Shown here piece by piece: positions 30,773 through 37,740 of a DNA stretch of 39,986 bases. Location of the stretch: the IMG/VR virus record IMGVR_UViG_3300048999_000175, positions 1-39,986 of that record; one strand, written 5' to 3'. A model generated the notes under the pieces. The model was given only the letters and a program-made list of their open reading frames with translations, had not been told where the DNA came from and did no database searches. The number at the start of each line of letters is the position of its first letter. The stretch's first letter is position 1. The stretch comes from a virus. The position numbers were made by a program, and so were the translations under genes.

Positions 30773-32485
30773 TCAGGCGGCTACCGCCATCGAGAACCTA
30801 ACGATGACAGGAGTACTGTTTACCCAAGAGTAAGACGACCCTGTGTCGTGAATGGCTCCAAGAACACCAGGGCGGACATCGCCCGTCATCTCCATCGGGG
30901 GAAGTACGACCCGAGACCGGGTCGATGGCACCGAACGCTGGCCCTTCACCGCGATCCGGAGATTCAGCAGACCGAGAAGATCCGCCTTCTGGCGCGGTGT
31001 GAACGCGTCCAGCTGGTGCCGCGCGGACGCGGCCATGGCCTGGAGGTCGGCGGCCCGCCTGCCGGCGGTGTCCGCCTCTGCCTGCCAGGCGGTCACTTCG
31101 GCCCTGGTCTTCTCCAGGGCCAGCAGCTCCTTCTCCAGGGGCCTGACGGCCCGCTCTACGGCCTTCTCGGCCTCTTCCCGGCCGAGCTTGCGCCGTGCCG
31201 CCGCTCTGGCGGCGGTGGTCATGGTCAGGTCGATGGTTTCCTGGAGTTCTTCGATCTGACGGTCGAGTTCGGCGAGGCGTTCCAGGTAGTTGGCGCGGTT
31301 GCCGGCGCTCAGTCCCACCCATTCCTCCGCCAGCGCCTTCAGGCGCTCGGCGTCGCCGAGCAGGCCCCGGACCTCGCCCCAGGCCCATGTGTCCAGCAGG
31401 TCCGCCGGGACGGCGGGGCAGGCGCAGGTGTTCTTGTGGGTGCGCTTGCGGCACATGTAGTGCTTGCTGCGGCCGACGTAGTACGAGCCGCACAGGCTGT
31501 CGATCCGGCCAGAGAGGATGAATCCCTCACGGCGCTTGGTGTGGCGCCGCCGGGGCCGCACCGCGGCCTTCAGTTCTTCGATCTCCTCTTCGGAGAAGAT
31601 CGGATCGAGCTTGATGGTGACGCCTTCGCGTCCGGTGTCCTTGGTCCTGCGGACTTCGCGGAAGCGGACCTGTGCCTTGTGCAGGTCTTCGCGCATCAGG
31701 ACGATGCGCAGGTCTCCTCCGGTCCAGGGCTTGCCCGTGCGCGTTGTGCGGCCCTGGCCGTTGAGGTCCAGGGCGGCGGCGTGCCATTCTCCCTCGTTGC
31801 CGACGATCAGCCCGTGCGCGATGCGCAGGGTGTCCGCCTCGTGCCTGGTGGCACAGGCGCCGTTCTCGTACGCGCACGCCTCTTTGCCGTCGCACTCGTC
31901 AGGGACGAGGCGGGACAGGCCCTTCTTGCCCAGGTTCTCCACGCGGAAGCCGAACTTCGGCTTCCCGCCGGCGTAGCCGCCTTCCAGGGCCTTCTCCTGG
32001 ACGCCGTTCTGGGTCCGGTTGCGGATGCGGGTGTACTCCTTGAAGGCGTAGTTCGCCTCCTCCCGCATCGCCTCCTTGCCCTCTTCGGTGGTGTTGTCCA
32101 TGCCGGTCTTGGCGTCGGCGACGAAGATCCCCTGGTCTTCCAGCTCCCACACCCAGGACCAGAAGGCCCGGTCGGTGCGTCCGATGACGCGGGATTCGGG
32201 GACCACGACCACGTCGAAGCCCTTGTCGCCCGCGGCTTCCATGAGCCGTTTCAGGTCGGGGCGGTCGGCAGCCCTCAGACTGCCGCTGACGCCGGGGTCC
32301 TTGTAGGTATCTACGAGATCCCAGCCCTTGGACTCGATGTACTTCAGGCCGCGCTTCTCGCCGAAGGTGAGGCCGTAGCCCTCCACCTGCTCCTCCGTGC
32401 TCACGCGCAGGTAGAGCACGGCTCGCAGGCGCGGGCGCTGGTAGGCGTCGATCACGTCGAGTGCGGCCGTGAGAGCCTTGCTCAT
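30773..32485 (-). CDS. int: Large serine recombinase (phage integrase)
   Basis: 570 aa from ATG at 32485 with GGAGGGG upstream. The catalytic domain begins RAVLYLRVSTEEQVEGYGLT with nucleophile Ser29, continues DPGVSGSLRAADRPDLKRLM and VVVPESRVIGRTDRAFW. The recombinase domain follows (GKPKFGFRVENLGKKGLSRL), then a zinc-ribbon region (SLCGSYYVGRSKHYMCRKRT) in which one usual Cys is Tyr, and a long coiled coil near residues 400-490. It catalyses attP x attB integration; excision needs a directionality factor that I could not identify. attP normally lies beside the gene. Confidence 0.95.
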   Translation of the reverse strand: MSKALTAALDVIDAYQRPRLRAVLYLRVSTEEQVEGYGLTFGEKRGLKYIESKGWDLVDTYKDPGVSGSLRAADRPDLKRLMEAAGDKGFDVVVVPESRVIGRTDRAFWSWVWELEDQGIFVADAKTGMDNTTEEGKEAMREEANYAFKEYTRIRNRTQNGVQEKALEGGYAGGKPKFGFRVENLGKKGLSRLVPDECDGKEACAYENGACATRHEADTLRIAHGLIVGNEGEWHAAALDLNGQGRTTRTGKPWTGGDLRIVLMREDLHKAQVRFREVRRTKDTGREGVTIKLDPIFSEEEIEELKAAVRPRRRHTKRREGFILSGRIDSLCGSYYVGRSKHYMCRKRTHKNTCACPAVPADLLDTWAWGEVRGLLGDAERLKALAEEWVGLSAGNRANYLERLAELDRQIEELQETIDLTMTTAARAAARRKLGREEAEKAVERAVRPLEKELLALEKTRAEVTAWQAEADTAGRRAADLQAMAASARHQLDAFTPRQKADLLGLLNLRIAVKGQRSVPSTRSRVVLPPMEMTGDVRPGVLGAIHDTGSSYSWVNSTPVIVRFSMAVAA

Positions 32486-32509
32486 GTCAGTCCCCTCCGA
32501 CTGGCCAGG

Positions 32510-32536
32510 CCCCGGAGCGTGTCAGCGCTGCCGGGG
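32510..32536. repeat. Inverted repeat upstream of the integrase
   Basis: CCCCGG / CCGGGG flank a 15-base loop that itself contains a short repeat. It lies in the 67-base gap between the small gene ending at 32553 and the integrase start. It could terminate the upstream unit; the gap is also one candidate place for attP. Confidence 0.4.
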
Positions 32537-32552
32537 TCATCCGTGCGGCGGA

Positions 32553-32762
32553 TTATGCCGCGTCGCGGGGCGCTGCGGAGCCGAACAACATGTTCATGAG
32601 CTTCAGGTGCCGCTCGGCGGAGCCGGTGGCGTCCGTGACCTTCCAGGTGACGGACAGGTCGGGCGCTACGCCCGACTGCTTCAGCCAGTCCCGGGCTTCG
32701 TCCGGGCTGGGTATGCCCTCAGGGGCTGACGGGGTCACCCCGCCTTCGGCGTTCTCGCTCAC
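32553..32762 (-). CDS. Hypothetical 69-aa protein next to the integrase
   Basis: GTG at 32762 (MSENAEGGVTPSAPEGIPSP); ends LKLMNMLFGSAAPRDAA at TAA 32553. It is overlapped at its 5' side by about 44 bases of the HTH gene. No domain recognised. Position between a small HTH protein and the integrase would suit a recombination directionality factor, but nothing in the sequence shows that. Confidence 0.6.
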   Translation of the reverse strand: MSENAEGGVTPSAPEGIPSPDEARDWLKQSGVAPDLSVTWKVTDATGSAERHLKLMNMLFGSAAPRDAA

Positions 32763-33009
32763 GCTCGCCCTCGTCCTTCCATCGGTGCGCCGTGTTCTTG
32801 CTGACTTCCAGGTCCGCCGCGATTTCCTCCAGGGACATGCCTGCCTCGTAGCTGCGGGCCACGTGGACAAGCTTGTCCAGCTCCGCCCGGCGCTCAAGGG
32901 CGGCGAACATCCGCAGTTCGGCCCTGAGGGCCTGTTTCCGCTCCGGCGGAAGGTCGGGAGTTGCCCTGCGGGGCACGGTTTGCTCCAGTTTGTTAGGCAG
33001 ATCGAACAC
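32719..33009 (-). CDS. Small helix-turn-helix DNA-binding protein (96 aa)
   Basis: MSLEEIAADLEVSKNTAHRW (residues 58-77) is a clear helix-turn-helix of the terminase-small or sigma-70 region 4 type, with a highly charged C-terminus (KDEGERERERRRRGDPVSP). The start is GTG at 33009 with no convincing ribosome site; an inverted repeat CGGAAT-GCTG-ATTCCG (33009-33024) covers the start, suggesting autoregulation or a leaderless message. It could control the integrase region. Confidence 0.7.
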   Translation of the reverse strand: MFDLPNKLEQTVPRRATPDLPPERKQALRAELRMFAALERRAELDKLVHVARSYEAGMSLEEIAADLEVSKNTAHRWKDEGERERERRRRGDPVSP

Positions 33010-33110
33010 GGAATGCTGATTCCGCTACCGTTTTCCCTGGTAGCGGCGCTCCGCGCACACCGTATCTCACGATAGATCTAACAAAAAAGACCGAACATAC
33101 CTTCGTTGGC
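33009..33110 (-). promoter_or_regulatory. Putative leftward promoter/operator region of the HTH-integrase unit
   Basis: Contains two perfect inverted repeats: CGGAAT-N4-ATTCCG (33009-33024) over the start codon and CCGCTACC-N9-GGTAGCGG (33022-33046), plus the palindrome TAGATCTA (33073-33080) next to an A/T-rich run. It is locally less GC-rich than its surroundings. Regulatory function is inferred; no certain -35/-10 pair. Confidence 0.45.
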
Positions 33111-33128
33111 CAAAGCTTGACCCGAGCG

Positions 33129-33383
33129 TTACCCGGCTCTGCGCCAGGGGCGCAGCCAGTCCGGGCCCCATCGCCGCACGCCAGAGGCATGCAACGCGCG
33201 TCGGTAGAGGCGCACGTTCTTGGAGAGAACGTAGAGACACGATCCCTTGCGTCCGCGAGCGTGGTCCGCCATCAGGCGGACACGGACCAGTCCCGGCGGG
33301 CAGTCAGCCCGCAGGGCCCTGCCGTACATGGGCAGGCCCCCGGCCGTCGTGCACAGCACGGGGGCACCACGGGGAAGCGTCAC
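33129..33383 (-). CDS. Hypothetical basic protein (84 aa)
   Basis: GTG at 33383 overlaps the upstream TGA. Strongly basic (GLVRVRLMADHARGRKGSCL, RLYRRALHASGVRRWGPDWL). No family assigned. Last gene of the unit that starts at 34859. The overlap with the previous stop argues for a real gene. Confidence 0.55.
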   Translation of the reverse strand: MTLPRGAPVLCTTAGGLPMYGRALRADCPPGLVRVRLMADHARGRKGSCLYVLSKNVRLYRRALHASGVRRWGPDWLRPWRRAG

Positions 33384-33607
33384 GTCCGCTTCCTCTCCGC
33401 CAGGATCTTCTCGCCCTTGGTGGCCTTCGCCTTGATCCCGGACTGCGATCGGTCGCCGACCATGTAGGCGATGTCCGCCTGGCTCAGGCCGTCCTCGGTG
33501 GCCTCGTAGACGGCCACCAGGATGTCCTCGGTGGCCTTCTGGACGAGCTCGGTGAGGCGCTCGAATTTCCGGTCCCAGGCCCGCCGCTTGGCGCTGCTGG
33601 CGCTCAC
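33380..33607 (-). CDS. Small HTH-like protein (75 aa)
   Basis: GTG at 33607 overlaps the ParB-like gene's stop. The sequence has an N-terminal basic helix and TEDGLSQADIAYMVGDRSQS, which fits a helix-turn-helix. Probably a DNA-binding companion of the ParB-like protein. Overlaps the following gene by GTGA. Confidence 0.65.
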   Translation of the reverse strand: MSASSAKRRAWDRKFERLTELVQKATEDILVAVYEATEDGLSQADIAYMVGDRSQSGIKAKATKGEKILAERKRT

Positions 33608-34476
33608 GCGGCCTCGTTCCTTTCGTGGACCAGGCCGGCCACCTGGGCCAGGGTCTCCGTGGTCATGTGCCGCAGGACCGGGAGCACCCTGTCTTCGGCG
33701 TGGGCGTTCCACGCCTTGGCGATCAGGCTGTACACCGCGTCCCTGTTCTTGGTCCCGGACAGAGTCCCGTGGGACAGGAGGAACCGGTTCCGCAGCTGGT
33801 TCCGAGGGTCGGTCTCGGCCAGGTTGGCTCCGGTGAGCAGGCCGTCCAGCCAGGAATCGATCCGGCCGATGTGCTCGGTCCGGGATGCCTGGGCCACGAT
33901 GGCCAGGTGGGCGGACCCGGGGATGAACGTCCTCAGGCGGACGTTGGTCACCTCGGTGCCGTACCAGCCCAGCTCCGGCCAGTCCCTGACCACCGCCACA
34001 ATCTCCGGAGTGGTCACGCGAGCGAAGCGCGGCATGCTCCAGCGGTCCCCGTCGGCGAGAGCCGCCAGGTACCGGGCTGCCCCCGCGACCAAGGTCGCGT
34101 TGGGCACGTTGAGCACGTGCGCCGGGACACGCTTGTAGCCCTGGTCCACGACATCGAAGATGTCGCGGGACTGGTTGGGGCAGACCAAGAAGCGCTGCGT
34201 CGTACCCGAGTTCGCCACCGCCTTGAGGCGGTGCTGGGCACTGATGATGTAGCCCTCGGTGTCGAAGATCATGGGTTCGGGCGTCTCGCGCCAGCGAGAC
34301 GGCACCGCCTCCATGTCCTTCTGGTACTTCCCGGCGATCGCCTTGGACAGCTTCCGGTTCAGCGGGTGGTTGCGGTAGCTCAGCCAGTCGGACGCCATGT
34401 CCGGCGTCACGACCATGACCCTCGGCTCCGAGGGGAGCCGAAACTTCGAGCCGGAAGGCTCCAGGGGCTCGCTCAC
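33604..34476 (-). CDS. ParB/'QHRL'-type nuclease-fold protein (290 aa)
   Basis: GTG at 34476 overlaps the upstream TGA. RKLSKAIAGKYQKDMEAVPS then EPMIFDTEGYIISAQHRLKA and VDQGYKRVPAHVLNV match the ParB-N-like QHRL domain frequent in actinophages. The C-terminal half is helical (YSLIAKAWNAHAEDRVLPVL). ParB-like phage proteins may be DNA-binding or DNase-like; the role here is unknown. Confidence 0.75.
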   Translation of the reverse strand: MSEPLEPSGSKFRLPSEPRVMVVTPDMASDWLSYRNHPLNRKLSKAIAGKYQKDMEAVPSRWRETPEPMIFDTEGYIISAQHRLKAVANSGTTQRFLVCPNQSRDIFDVVDQGYKRVPAHVLNVPNATLVAGAARYLAALADGDRWSMPRFARVTTPEIVAVVRDWPELGWYGTEVTNVRLRTFIPGSAHLAIVAQASRTEHIGRIDSWLDGLLTGANLAETDPRNQLRNRFLLSHGTLSGTKNRDAVYSLIAKAWNAHAEDRVLPVLRHMTTETLAQVAGLVHERNEAA

Positions 34477-34859
34477 CGCTCGCTCGCTTCCGCCATGATC
34501 TCGACCGGCAGGACGCCCGCCGCTTCGGCGGCGTCCAGGAGGCGGTTCCAAATCCCGCACCAGTTCTCGCGCTCCGCGATCTGGTCCAGCACGTCCACGC
34601 TGGCGGGCAGTGCCCGCAGGATTAGCGTGGCGTCCTCCTTGTAGCCAGAGGCGTTGTCCGCGATCCAGCGGACCAGGGGGTCCGCCGACTCCGCCAAGAG
34701 GGGCCACGCGTCCCTGTATGCCGCCGTGAGGAAGCACTCCGGGCAGCCCTTCTTGTCGTGGGTGCCATCGGCGGCGTAGTAGTCGGTCTCGGGCATGGCC
34801 TCGGCTCGCCCCTCTGCGGCGTCGACCGCCGCCAGGTACTTCTTCACTTCGTCGTACAT
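34473..34859 (-). CDS. Hypothetical 128-aa protein
   Basis: ATG at 34859, preceded by GGAGGAGAGG, chosen over an in-frame upstream start. Acidic and helical (MYDEVKKYLAAVDAAEGRAE), with CPECF in the first third and ILRALPASVDVLDQIAEREN later. No family recognised. First gene of its unit, after a terminator. Confidence 0.7.
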   Translation of the reverse strand: MYDEVKKYLAAVDAAEGRAEAMPETDYYAADGTHDKKGCPECFLTAAYRDAWPLLAESADPLVRWIADNASGYKEDATLILRALPASVDVLDQIAERENWCGIWNRLLDAAEAAGVLPVEIMAEASER

Positions 34860-34880
34860 ATGTCCGCCTCTCCTCCGGAT

Positions 34881-34914
34881 GGAACGAAAAAGCCGCCCCA
34901 TGCCGTGGGCGGCT
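34881..34914 (-). terminator. Intrinsic terminator on the minus strand
   Basis: An 8-bp stem AGCCGCCC / GGGCGGCT (34891-34898 / 34907-34914) is followed on the minus strand by TTTTTCGTT. It ends the transcript that carries the tRNA-like element, just before the next unit. Confidence 0.85.
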
Positions 34915-34917
34915 CTC

Positions 34918-34978
34918 GCGGGAGCGCGGGATTCGAACCCGCTCGCACCGGCACAGCCGGTGCTTTACCGCGCCCCCG
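34918..34978 (-). tRNA. Degenerate D-armless tRNA-like element
   Basis: On the minus strand, a 7-bp acceptor-like stem CGGGGGC / GCTCCCG (one G-U pair) encloses GCGGTAAA in place of a D arm, an 8-bp hairpin GCACCGGC-TGT-GCCGGTGC in place of the anticodon arm, and a perfect T arm GCGGG-TTCGAAT-CCCGC. The T loop is canonical; the D arm is missing, the anticodon loop is 3 rather than 7 bases, and no CCA is encoded. It lies between two terminators, 66 bases beyond the DUF397 gene. A decayed tRNA or a tRNA mimic are both possible; a normal decoding tRNA is unlikely. Confidence 0.45.
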
Positions 34979-34996
34979 TCGGGGCCTCTCCATGAA

Positions 34997-35030
34997 GAAG
35001 CCCCTGCGTCTCCTAGGGCGCAGGGGCTTC
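34997..35030 (-). terminator. Strong hairpin after the DUF397 gene
   Basis: A 12-bp perfect stem GAAGCCCCTGCG / CGCAGGGGCTTC with a 10-base loop. Flanking T-runs are weak on both strands. It separates DUF397 from the tRNA-like element. Confidence 0.75.
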
Positions 35031-35044
35031 GGTCTTGCAGGGCC

Positions 35045-35242
35045 TCAGACTTCGAGGCCCTTGGCGAACTCCACGAAGGACGCCCATGCGTCCCGCTCGA
35101 AGAGCAGGGTGGCGCCGTCGGCGCCCTCCTTGCCGTCCTTCACACCGACGGAGCCGGCGGCAGGGCGGGCGACGTAGACGCAGTCGGAAGGGTCGCTGTA
35201 CGTGGACTTGACGAAGTCTGCCCCGTTGAGAGTCCCCAGCAT
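35045..35242 (-). CDS. DUF397 protein
   Basis: 65 aa from ATG at 35242 with a strong AGGAGG site. GADFVKSTYSDPSDCVYVAR then VGVKDGKEGADGATLLFERD and WASFVEFAKG match the DUF397 family, small actinobacterial proteins almost always paired with an HTH-DUF5753 regulator (Streptomyces Scr2-type partners). The partner lies immediately upstream here. It may modulate or neutralise the DUF5753 protein. Confidence 0.9.
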   Translation of the reverse strand: MLGTLNGADFVKSTYSDPSDCVYVARPAAGSVGVKDGKEGADGATLLFERDAWASFVEFAKGLEV

Positions 35243-35904
35243 GTGTCAAGTACCTCCTGGATATACGTGCGGCTGTCGGCGGGGTCCATGGCCGCGCCGA
35301 CCAGGTCCGAGAACATTCCGTGCAGTCTGGCGATGTCCTCCGATGCGACGGTATACCAGCCGCCAATCAAGCTCTCCAGGTGCCCTACGACCGGGCCGGG
35401 ATCGAGGTGGAACACCTCGAAGGGCTCGATCGCTCCCGGCTGGGAGATGGTCTCGGGGAGTACCTGGATCACCAGATTCCCGTAGTCCTGCCCCATGGCG
35501 AGCAACTGCCGTAGCTGCTCGCCATGGCTGGGCAGGCTCATCACTGGCCGCGTGATCGCGGCCTCACCGATCAGGAACCACGCGTAGGTGCCCTCCACCC
35601 CGGCCCTGCGGCCGAGGAAAGAGGCCGCCCTGCGGCGTCGGTGCGCCACCCGGATCTCGATCTCGCCGATATCGAGCGAGGGGGTGCGCGATCTGATCGC
35701 GCTGGCGGCATAGGAATCGGTCTGGAGGAGTCCCGGAATCAGCGCAGGACTCCACTTGCGGTACGCCAGGGTGCACGCGTCCAGGTCCGCAAGGCGGTCG
35801 GTTTCCTCCGCGCCCATCCCGCCGGCTACCCGGCCCATGCCTTGTTGGTCCGCGGCCCGTAAGGCCGCGAGCGCACGCTTCGTGCGCATGCCGTTCTCGT
35901 CCAT
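35140..35904 (-). CDS. DUF5753 protein lacking the N-terminal helix-turn-helix
   Basis: 254 aa from ATG at 35904 with AGGAGAGGG upstream. The DUF5753 signature starts early (ACTLAYRKWSPALIPGLLQT at about 43-62) and continues through VLPETISQPGAIEPFEVFHL to SRTYIQEVLDT. Normal partners carry a 70-residue XRE helix-turn-helix in front; here only about 40 residues precede the domain and they show no HTH. The frame runs about 103 bases into DUF397, so the last 35 residues are probably not conserved sequence. Possible decoy or modulator of a host regulator pair. Confidence 0.8.
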   Translation of the reverse strand: MDENGMRTKRALAALRAADQQGMGRVAGGMGAEETDRLADLDACTLAYRKWSPALIPGLLQTDSYAASAIRSRTPSLDIGEIEIRVAHRRRRAASFLGRRAGVEGTYAWFLIGEAAITRPVMSLPSHGEQLRQLLAMGQDYGNLVIQVLPETISQPGAIEPFEVFHLDPGPVVGHLESLIGGWYTVASEDIARLHGMFSDLVGAAMDPADSRTYIQEVLDTCWGLSTGQTSSSPRTATLPTASTSPALPPAPSV

Positions 35905-35936
35905 AACTCCCTCTCCTGAGCTGGATTTCCATCATG

Positions 35937-36081
35937 GCGCCGTACACGGCGCGTTGTCACGGCCTGGTGGCCGGATCCTCTCCGTGTGGGTGAATCCCCC
36001 TGGCCTCCGGAGAGGGGGAGGCCAGGGGAACGTGTGGCCGTAGGGCCAAGGGGCCACGCCGCAATGCCGTGCGGCGTGGCC
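35937..36081. repeat. Cluster of short hairpins between two leftward units
   Basis: Perfect stems: GCGCCGT / ACGGCGC (35937-35952), a 12-bp stem CCCCTGGCCTCC / GGAGGCCAGGGG (35997-36028), TGGCC-GTAG-GGCCA (36035-36048) and an 11-bp stem GGCCACGCCGC / GCGGCGTGGCC (36052-36081). No T-run follows, so termination is uncertain. Confidence 0.8.
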
Positions 36082-36099
36082 GATGGTCCGGCGGTCGGA

Positions 36100-36324
36100 T
36101 CAGGTCAGGTCCGTGTACCGCCACTGTGCGGCGGTGGAGACCCACCGAACGGCGTGCCGGTCGGAGAAGATGCCGTCCTGCGCGATCCAGACGCTCAGAT
36201 CGTCCTTCTCTATGGCGTTGAGCGCGGCAGCGAGGATGCGCCACCGGTCCACCGCATCCAGGGCCCTGATGGTGTCTCCCAGGGTCTTCATGACCGCGTC
36301 GCGGTCGCCCTCCAGGGCGCTCAC
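36100..36324 (-). CDS. Hypothetical 74-aa protein
   Basis: GTG at 36324 overlaps the upstream TGA. Helical, then WRILAAALNAIEKDDLSVWI and a C-terminus STAAQWRYTDLT. No domain. Last gene of a three-gene coupled unit that starts at 36724. Confidence 0.65.
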   Translation of the reverse strand: MSALEGDRDAVMKTLGDTIRALDAVDRWRILAAALNAIEKDDLSVWIAQDGIFSDRHAVRWVSTAAQWRYTDLT

Positions 36325-36506
36325 AGGTCGCCTCGGGCGATCTTGGCCGCCAGGTCGTTCAGCACCTCGAAGGTGTGAACGTCTATGTCGTGGTCCAGGT
36401 ACTTGGGCGCGGCGGCGCGCACGGTGTCCGCCACGTCGTGCAGCACGTCCGCGCGGATCTCGGCGGCTTCGCTCTCCGTCAGGAGAGCCCACGCTGCGGC
36501 GCTCAC
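36321..36506 (-). CDS. Hypothetical helical protein (61 aa)
   Basis: GTG at 36506 overlaps the upstream stop. Ala-rich helices (WALLTESEAAEIRADVLHDV, HTFEVLNDLAAKIARGDL). No domain recognised; supported by coupling on both sides. Confidence 0.65.
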   Translation of the reverse strand: MSAAAWALLTESEAAEIRADVLHDVADTVRAAAPKYLDHDIDVHTFEVLNDLAAKIARGDL

Positions 36507-36724
36507 AGCTCGTACGCCTTCACAGCCTTGCCGAGGCGGTACAGGACCGCCACGGTCAGGGCGTTGCCCTCCCGGTCGGTCACGTCGTGTTCCGTGGCCG
36601 TGTAGCCGTTGTCGCACAGGATCGCGATCTCGGCCCGGTACTGGGCGATGCCGCCCAGCGTGTAGTTGAAGAACCGGTCCTTGACGCCCAAGTACTCGAT
36701 CTCGGGCTTGTGCAGTGTGACCAT
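36503..36724 (-). CDS. Hypothetical 73-aa protein
   Basis: ATG at 36724 preceded by AAGGAGAGGG, so it begins its unit. Mixed alpha/beta (MVTLHKPEIEYLGVKDRFFN, YTLGGIAQYRAEIAILCDNG, LTVAVLYRLGKAVKAYEL). Function unknown. Confidence 0.7.
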   Translation of the reverse strand: MVTLHKPEIEYLGVKDRFFNYTLGGIAQYRAEIAILCDNGYTATEHDVTDREGNALTVAVLYRLGKAVKAYEL

Positions 36725-36767
36725 GGTGGACCCTCTCCTTGTCCAAGCTCCATGTGGAGCCAGCGAC

Positions 36768-36791
36768 GTGCCGGGCATCCCTTCCCGGCAC
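36768..36791 (-). terminator. Terminator-like hairpin
   Basis: An 8-bp stem GTGCCGGG / CCCGGCAC just beyond the small gene at 36801-36950. No strong T-run follows, so it may act in RNA folding or as a processing site. Confidence 0.45.
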
Positions 36792-36800
36792 TCCGCAAGC

Positions 36801-36950
36801 TCAGCACGACTTGTGCTGCTCGCATCCTGCGCAGTTCTCGCGCACGAAGCGTGCCCAGTCCTCCGGCAGAGGACTGGTCTGTTCCCGGACCGCATCACGT
36901 TTCGATGACTCGCGGTCCGGCCCTGCTCTGTCGCACTCCCCGATCTGCAT
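36801..36950 (-). CDS. Short Cys-containing protein (49 aa)
   Basis: ATG at 36950 with a GGGGG-rich site just upstream. It reads MQIGECDRAGPDRESSKRDA and ends FVRENCAGCEQHKSC, with three of its four Cys near the C-terminus, possibly metal binding. No neighbour overlap supports it, so confidence is modest. Confidence 0.5.
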   Translation of the reverse strand: MQIGECDRAGPDRESSKRDAVREQTSPLPEDWARFVRENCAGCEQHKSC

Positions 36951-37020
36951 GCACTGCCCCCTGAGAGGCTGGACCCGCGCACACGCTGTGCGCGGTTGGG
37001 CGGACTGTCCAGCCAAGGAG

Positions 37021-37085
37021 CCAGACCCCGCAGGGGGTACCGCCGAGGCGCCGGGGGGTTGGCGCGGGGCGGTTGCGGGGTCTGG
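37021..37085. repeat. 11-bp inverted repeat with a 43-base loop
   Basis: CCAGACCCCGC at 37021-37031 and its exact complement GCGGGGTCTGG at 37075-37085 flank a GC-rich loop. It lies between the 49-aa gene and the gene ending at 37104. It may be a terminator, a protein-binding site or structured RNA. Confidence 0.55.
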
Positions 37086-37103
37086 CAGCTTCGTGGGACA
37101 GGG

Positions 37104-37409
37104 TCAGTCTCTTGCAGGGTCCAGGATCGAGGCGTAAAGCGCGATCTCCTCGGGCGTGGCCTCCACTGGGTCATCGCCCTCCCAGGGCTCCCACAGGAGC
37201 CGTACACGGATGTGCGGCTCACCCCAGGCGTTGCCTTCGGCGAACGCGATGCTGTCGCCGTCGGCGATCAGCTCATCCCAGTGCCCACGGCACAGGTACA
37301 GGCCATCGGCCTTGCGTTCTCCGCAGAACACGGGCATGCCGTACGAGATCTGCTCGCCGCAGATCATGGAACCGCGCCAGGGTTCGCGTGGCAGAGTCTT
37401 GGGGGTCAC
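37104..37409 (-). CDS. Hypothetical 101-aa protein with Cys/His motif
   Basis: GTG at 37409 overlaps the upstream TGA. GSMICGEQISYGMPVFCGER then LYLCRGHWDELIA gives C17, C29, C40 and H43, a possible zinc site. The C-terminus is acidic (EPWEGDDPVEATPEEIALYA). Unknown function. Confidence 0.7.
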   Translation of the reverse strand: MTPKTLPREPWRGSMICGEQISYGMPVFCGERKADGLYLCRGHWDELIADGDSIAFAEGNAWGEPHIRVRLLWEPWEGDDPVEATPEEIALYASILDPARD

Positions 37410-37609
37410 TCGGAGTCACCTACGACCTGCATGAAGATGCCGTGTGCGTGCTCGACGCCGCACAGGCCGTCCATCGGGTCGGTGTCCCGACCGCACGGGC
37501 ACCCGCGACGCTCGGCGTCCACCAGGAACTCGGCGTCGCTCCGCAGGTCGAACGAGCCCAGGAGTTCCCCGGTCTCGACCCACACGCGGTATTCGGTACT
37601 GTTGTTCAC
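37406..37609 (-). CDS. Hypothetical 67-aa protein with Cys cluster
   Basis: GTG at 37609 with the leader GTAGGAGAGGAC. AEFLVDAERRGCPCGRDTDP and GLCGVEHAHGIFMQV suggest a metal site. First gene of a two-gene unit ending at a hairpin-rich gap. Confidence 0.7.
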   Translation of the reverse strand: MNNSTEYRVWVETGELLGSFDLRSDAEFLVDAERRGCPCGRDTDPMDGLCGVEHAHGIFMQVVGDSE

Positions 37610-37643
37610 GGTCCCGTCCTCTCCTACGGTTCGCGGGATCAAA

Positions 37644-37677
37644 GAGGGCCGCTTCCCATGCCGGCGGGGCGGCCCTC
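37644..37677 (-). terminator. Terminator-like hairpin
   Basis: A 9-bp stem GAGGGCCGC / GCGGCCCTC with a 16-base loop; on the minus strand it is followed by TTTGATCC. It lies between two leftward units. Confidence 0.55.
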
Positions 37678-37700
37678 GTCTGTGCACTGCAAGTGCAAGG

Positions 37701-37723
37701 GGCTGTACACAGCGTGTACAGCC
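37701..37723 (-). terminator. Terminator-like hairpin after the gene at 37741-37968
   Basis: A 9-bp perfect stem GGCTGTACA / TGTACAGCC with loop CAGCG, about 20 bases beyond the stop. T-run weak. Could also be an operator, being a clean palindrome. Confidence 0.55.
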
Positions 37724-37740
37724 GATGCGCGGGCAGGGTG

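Noticed and set aside
32486-32552. attP site next to the integrase
   Set aside because: Serine-integrase attP cores are very short and cannot be identified without the bacterial attB or prophage junctions; only noted as a candidate gap.
34918-34995. Ordinary full-length decoding tRNA
   Set aside because: No D arm, no 7-base anticodon loop and no 76-base fold could be drawn; kept only as a tRNA-like element.
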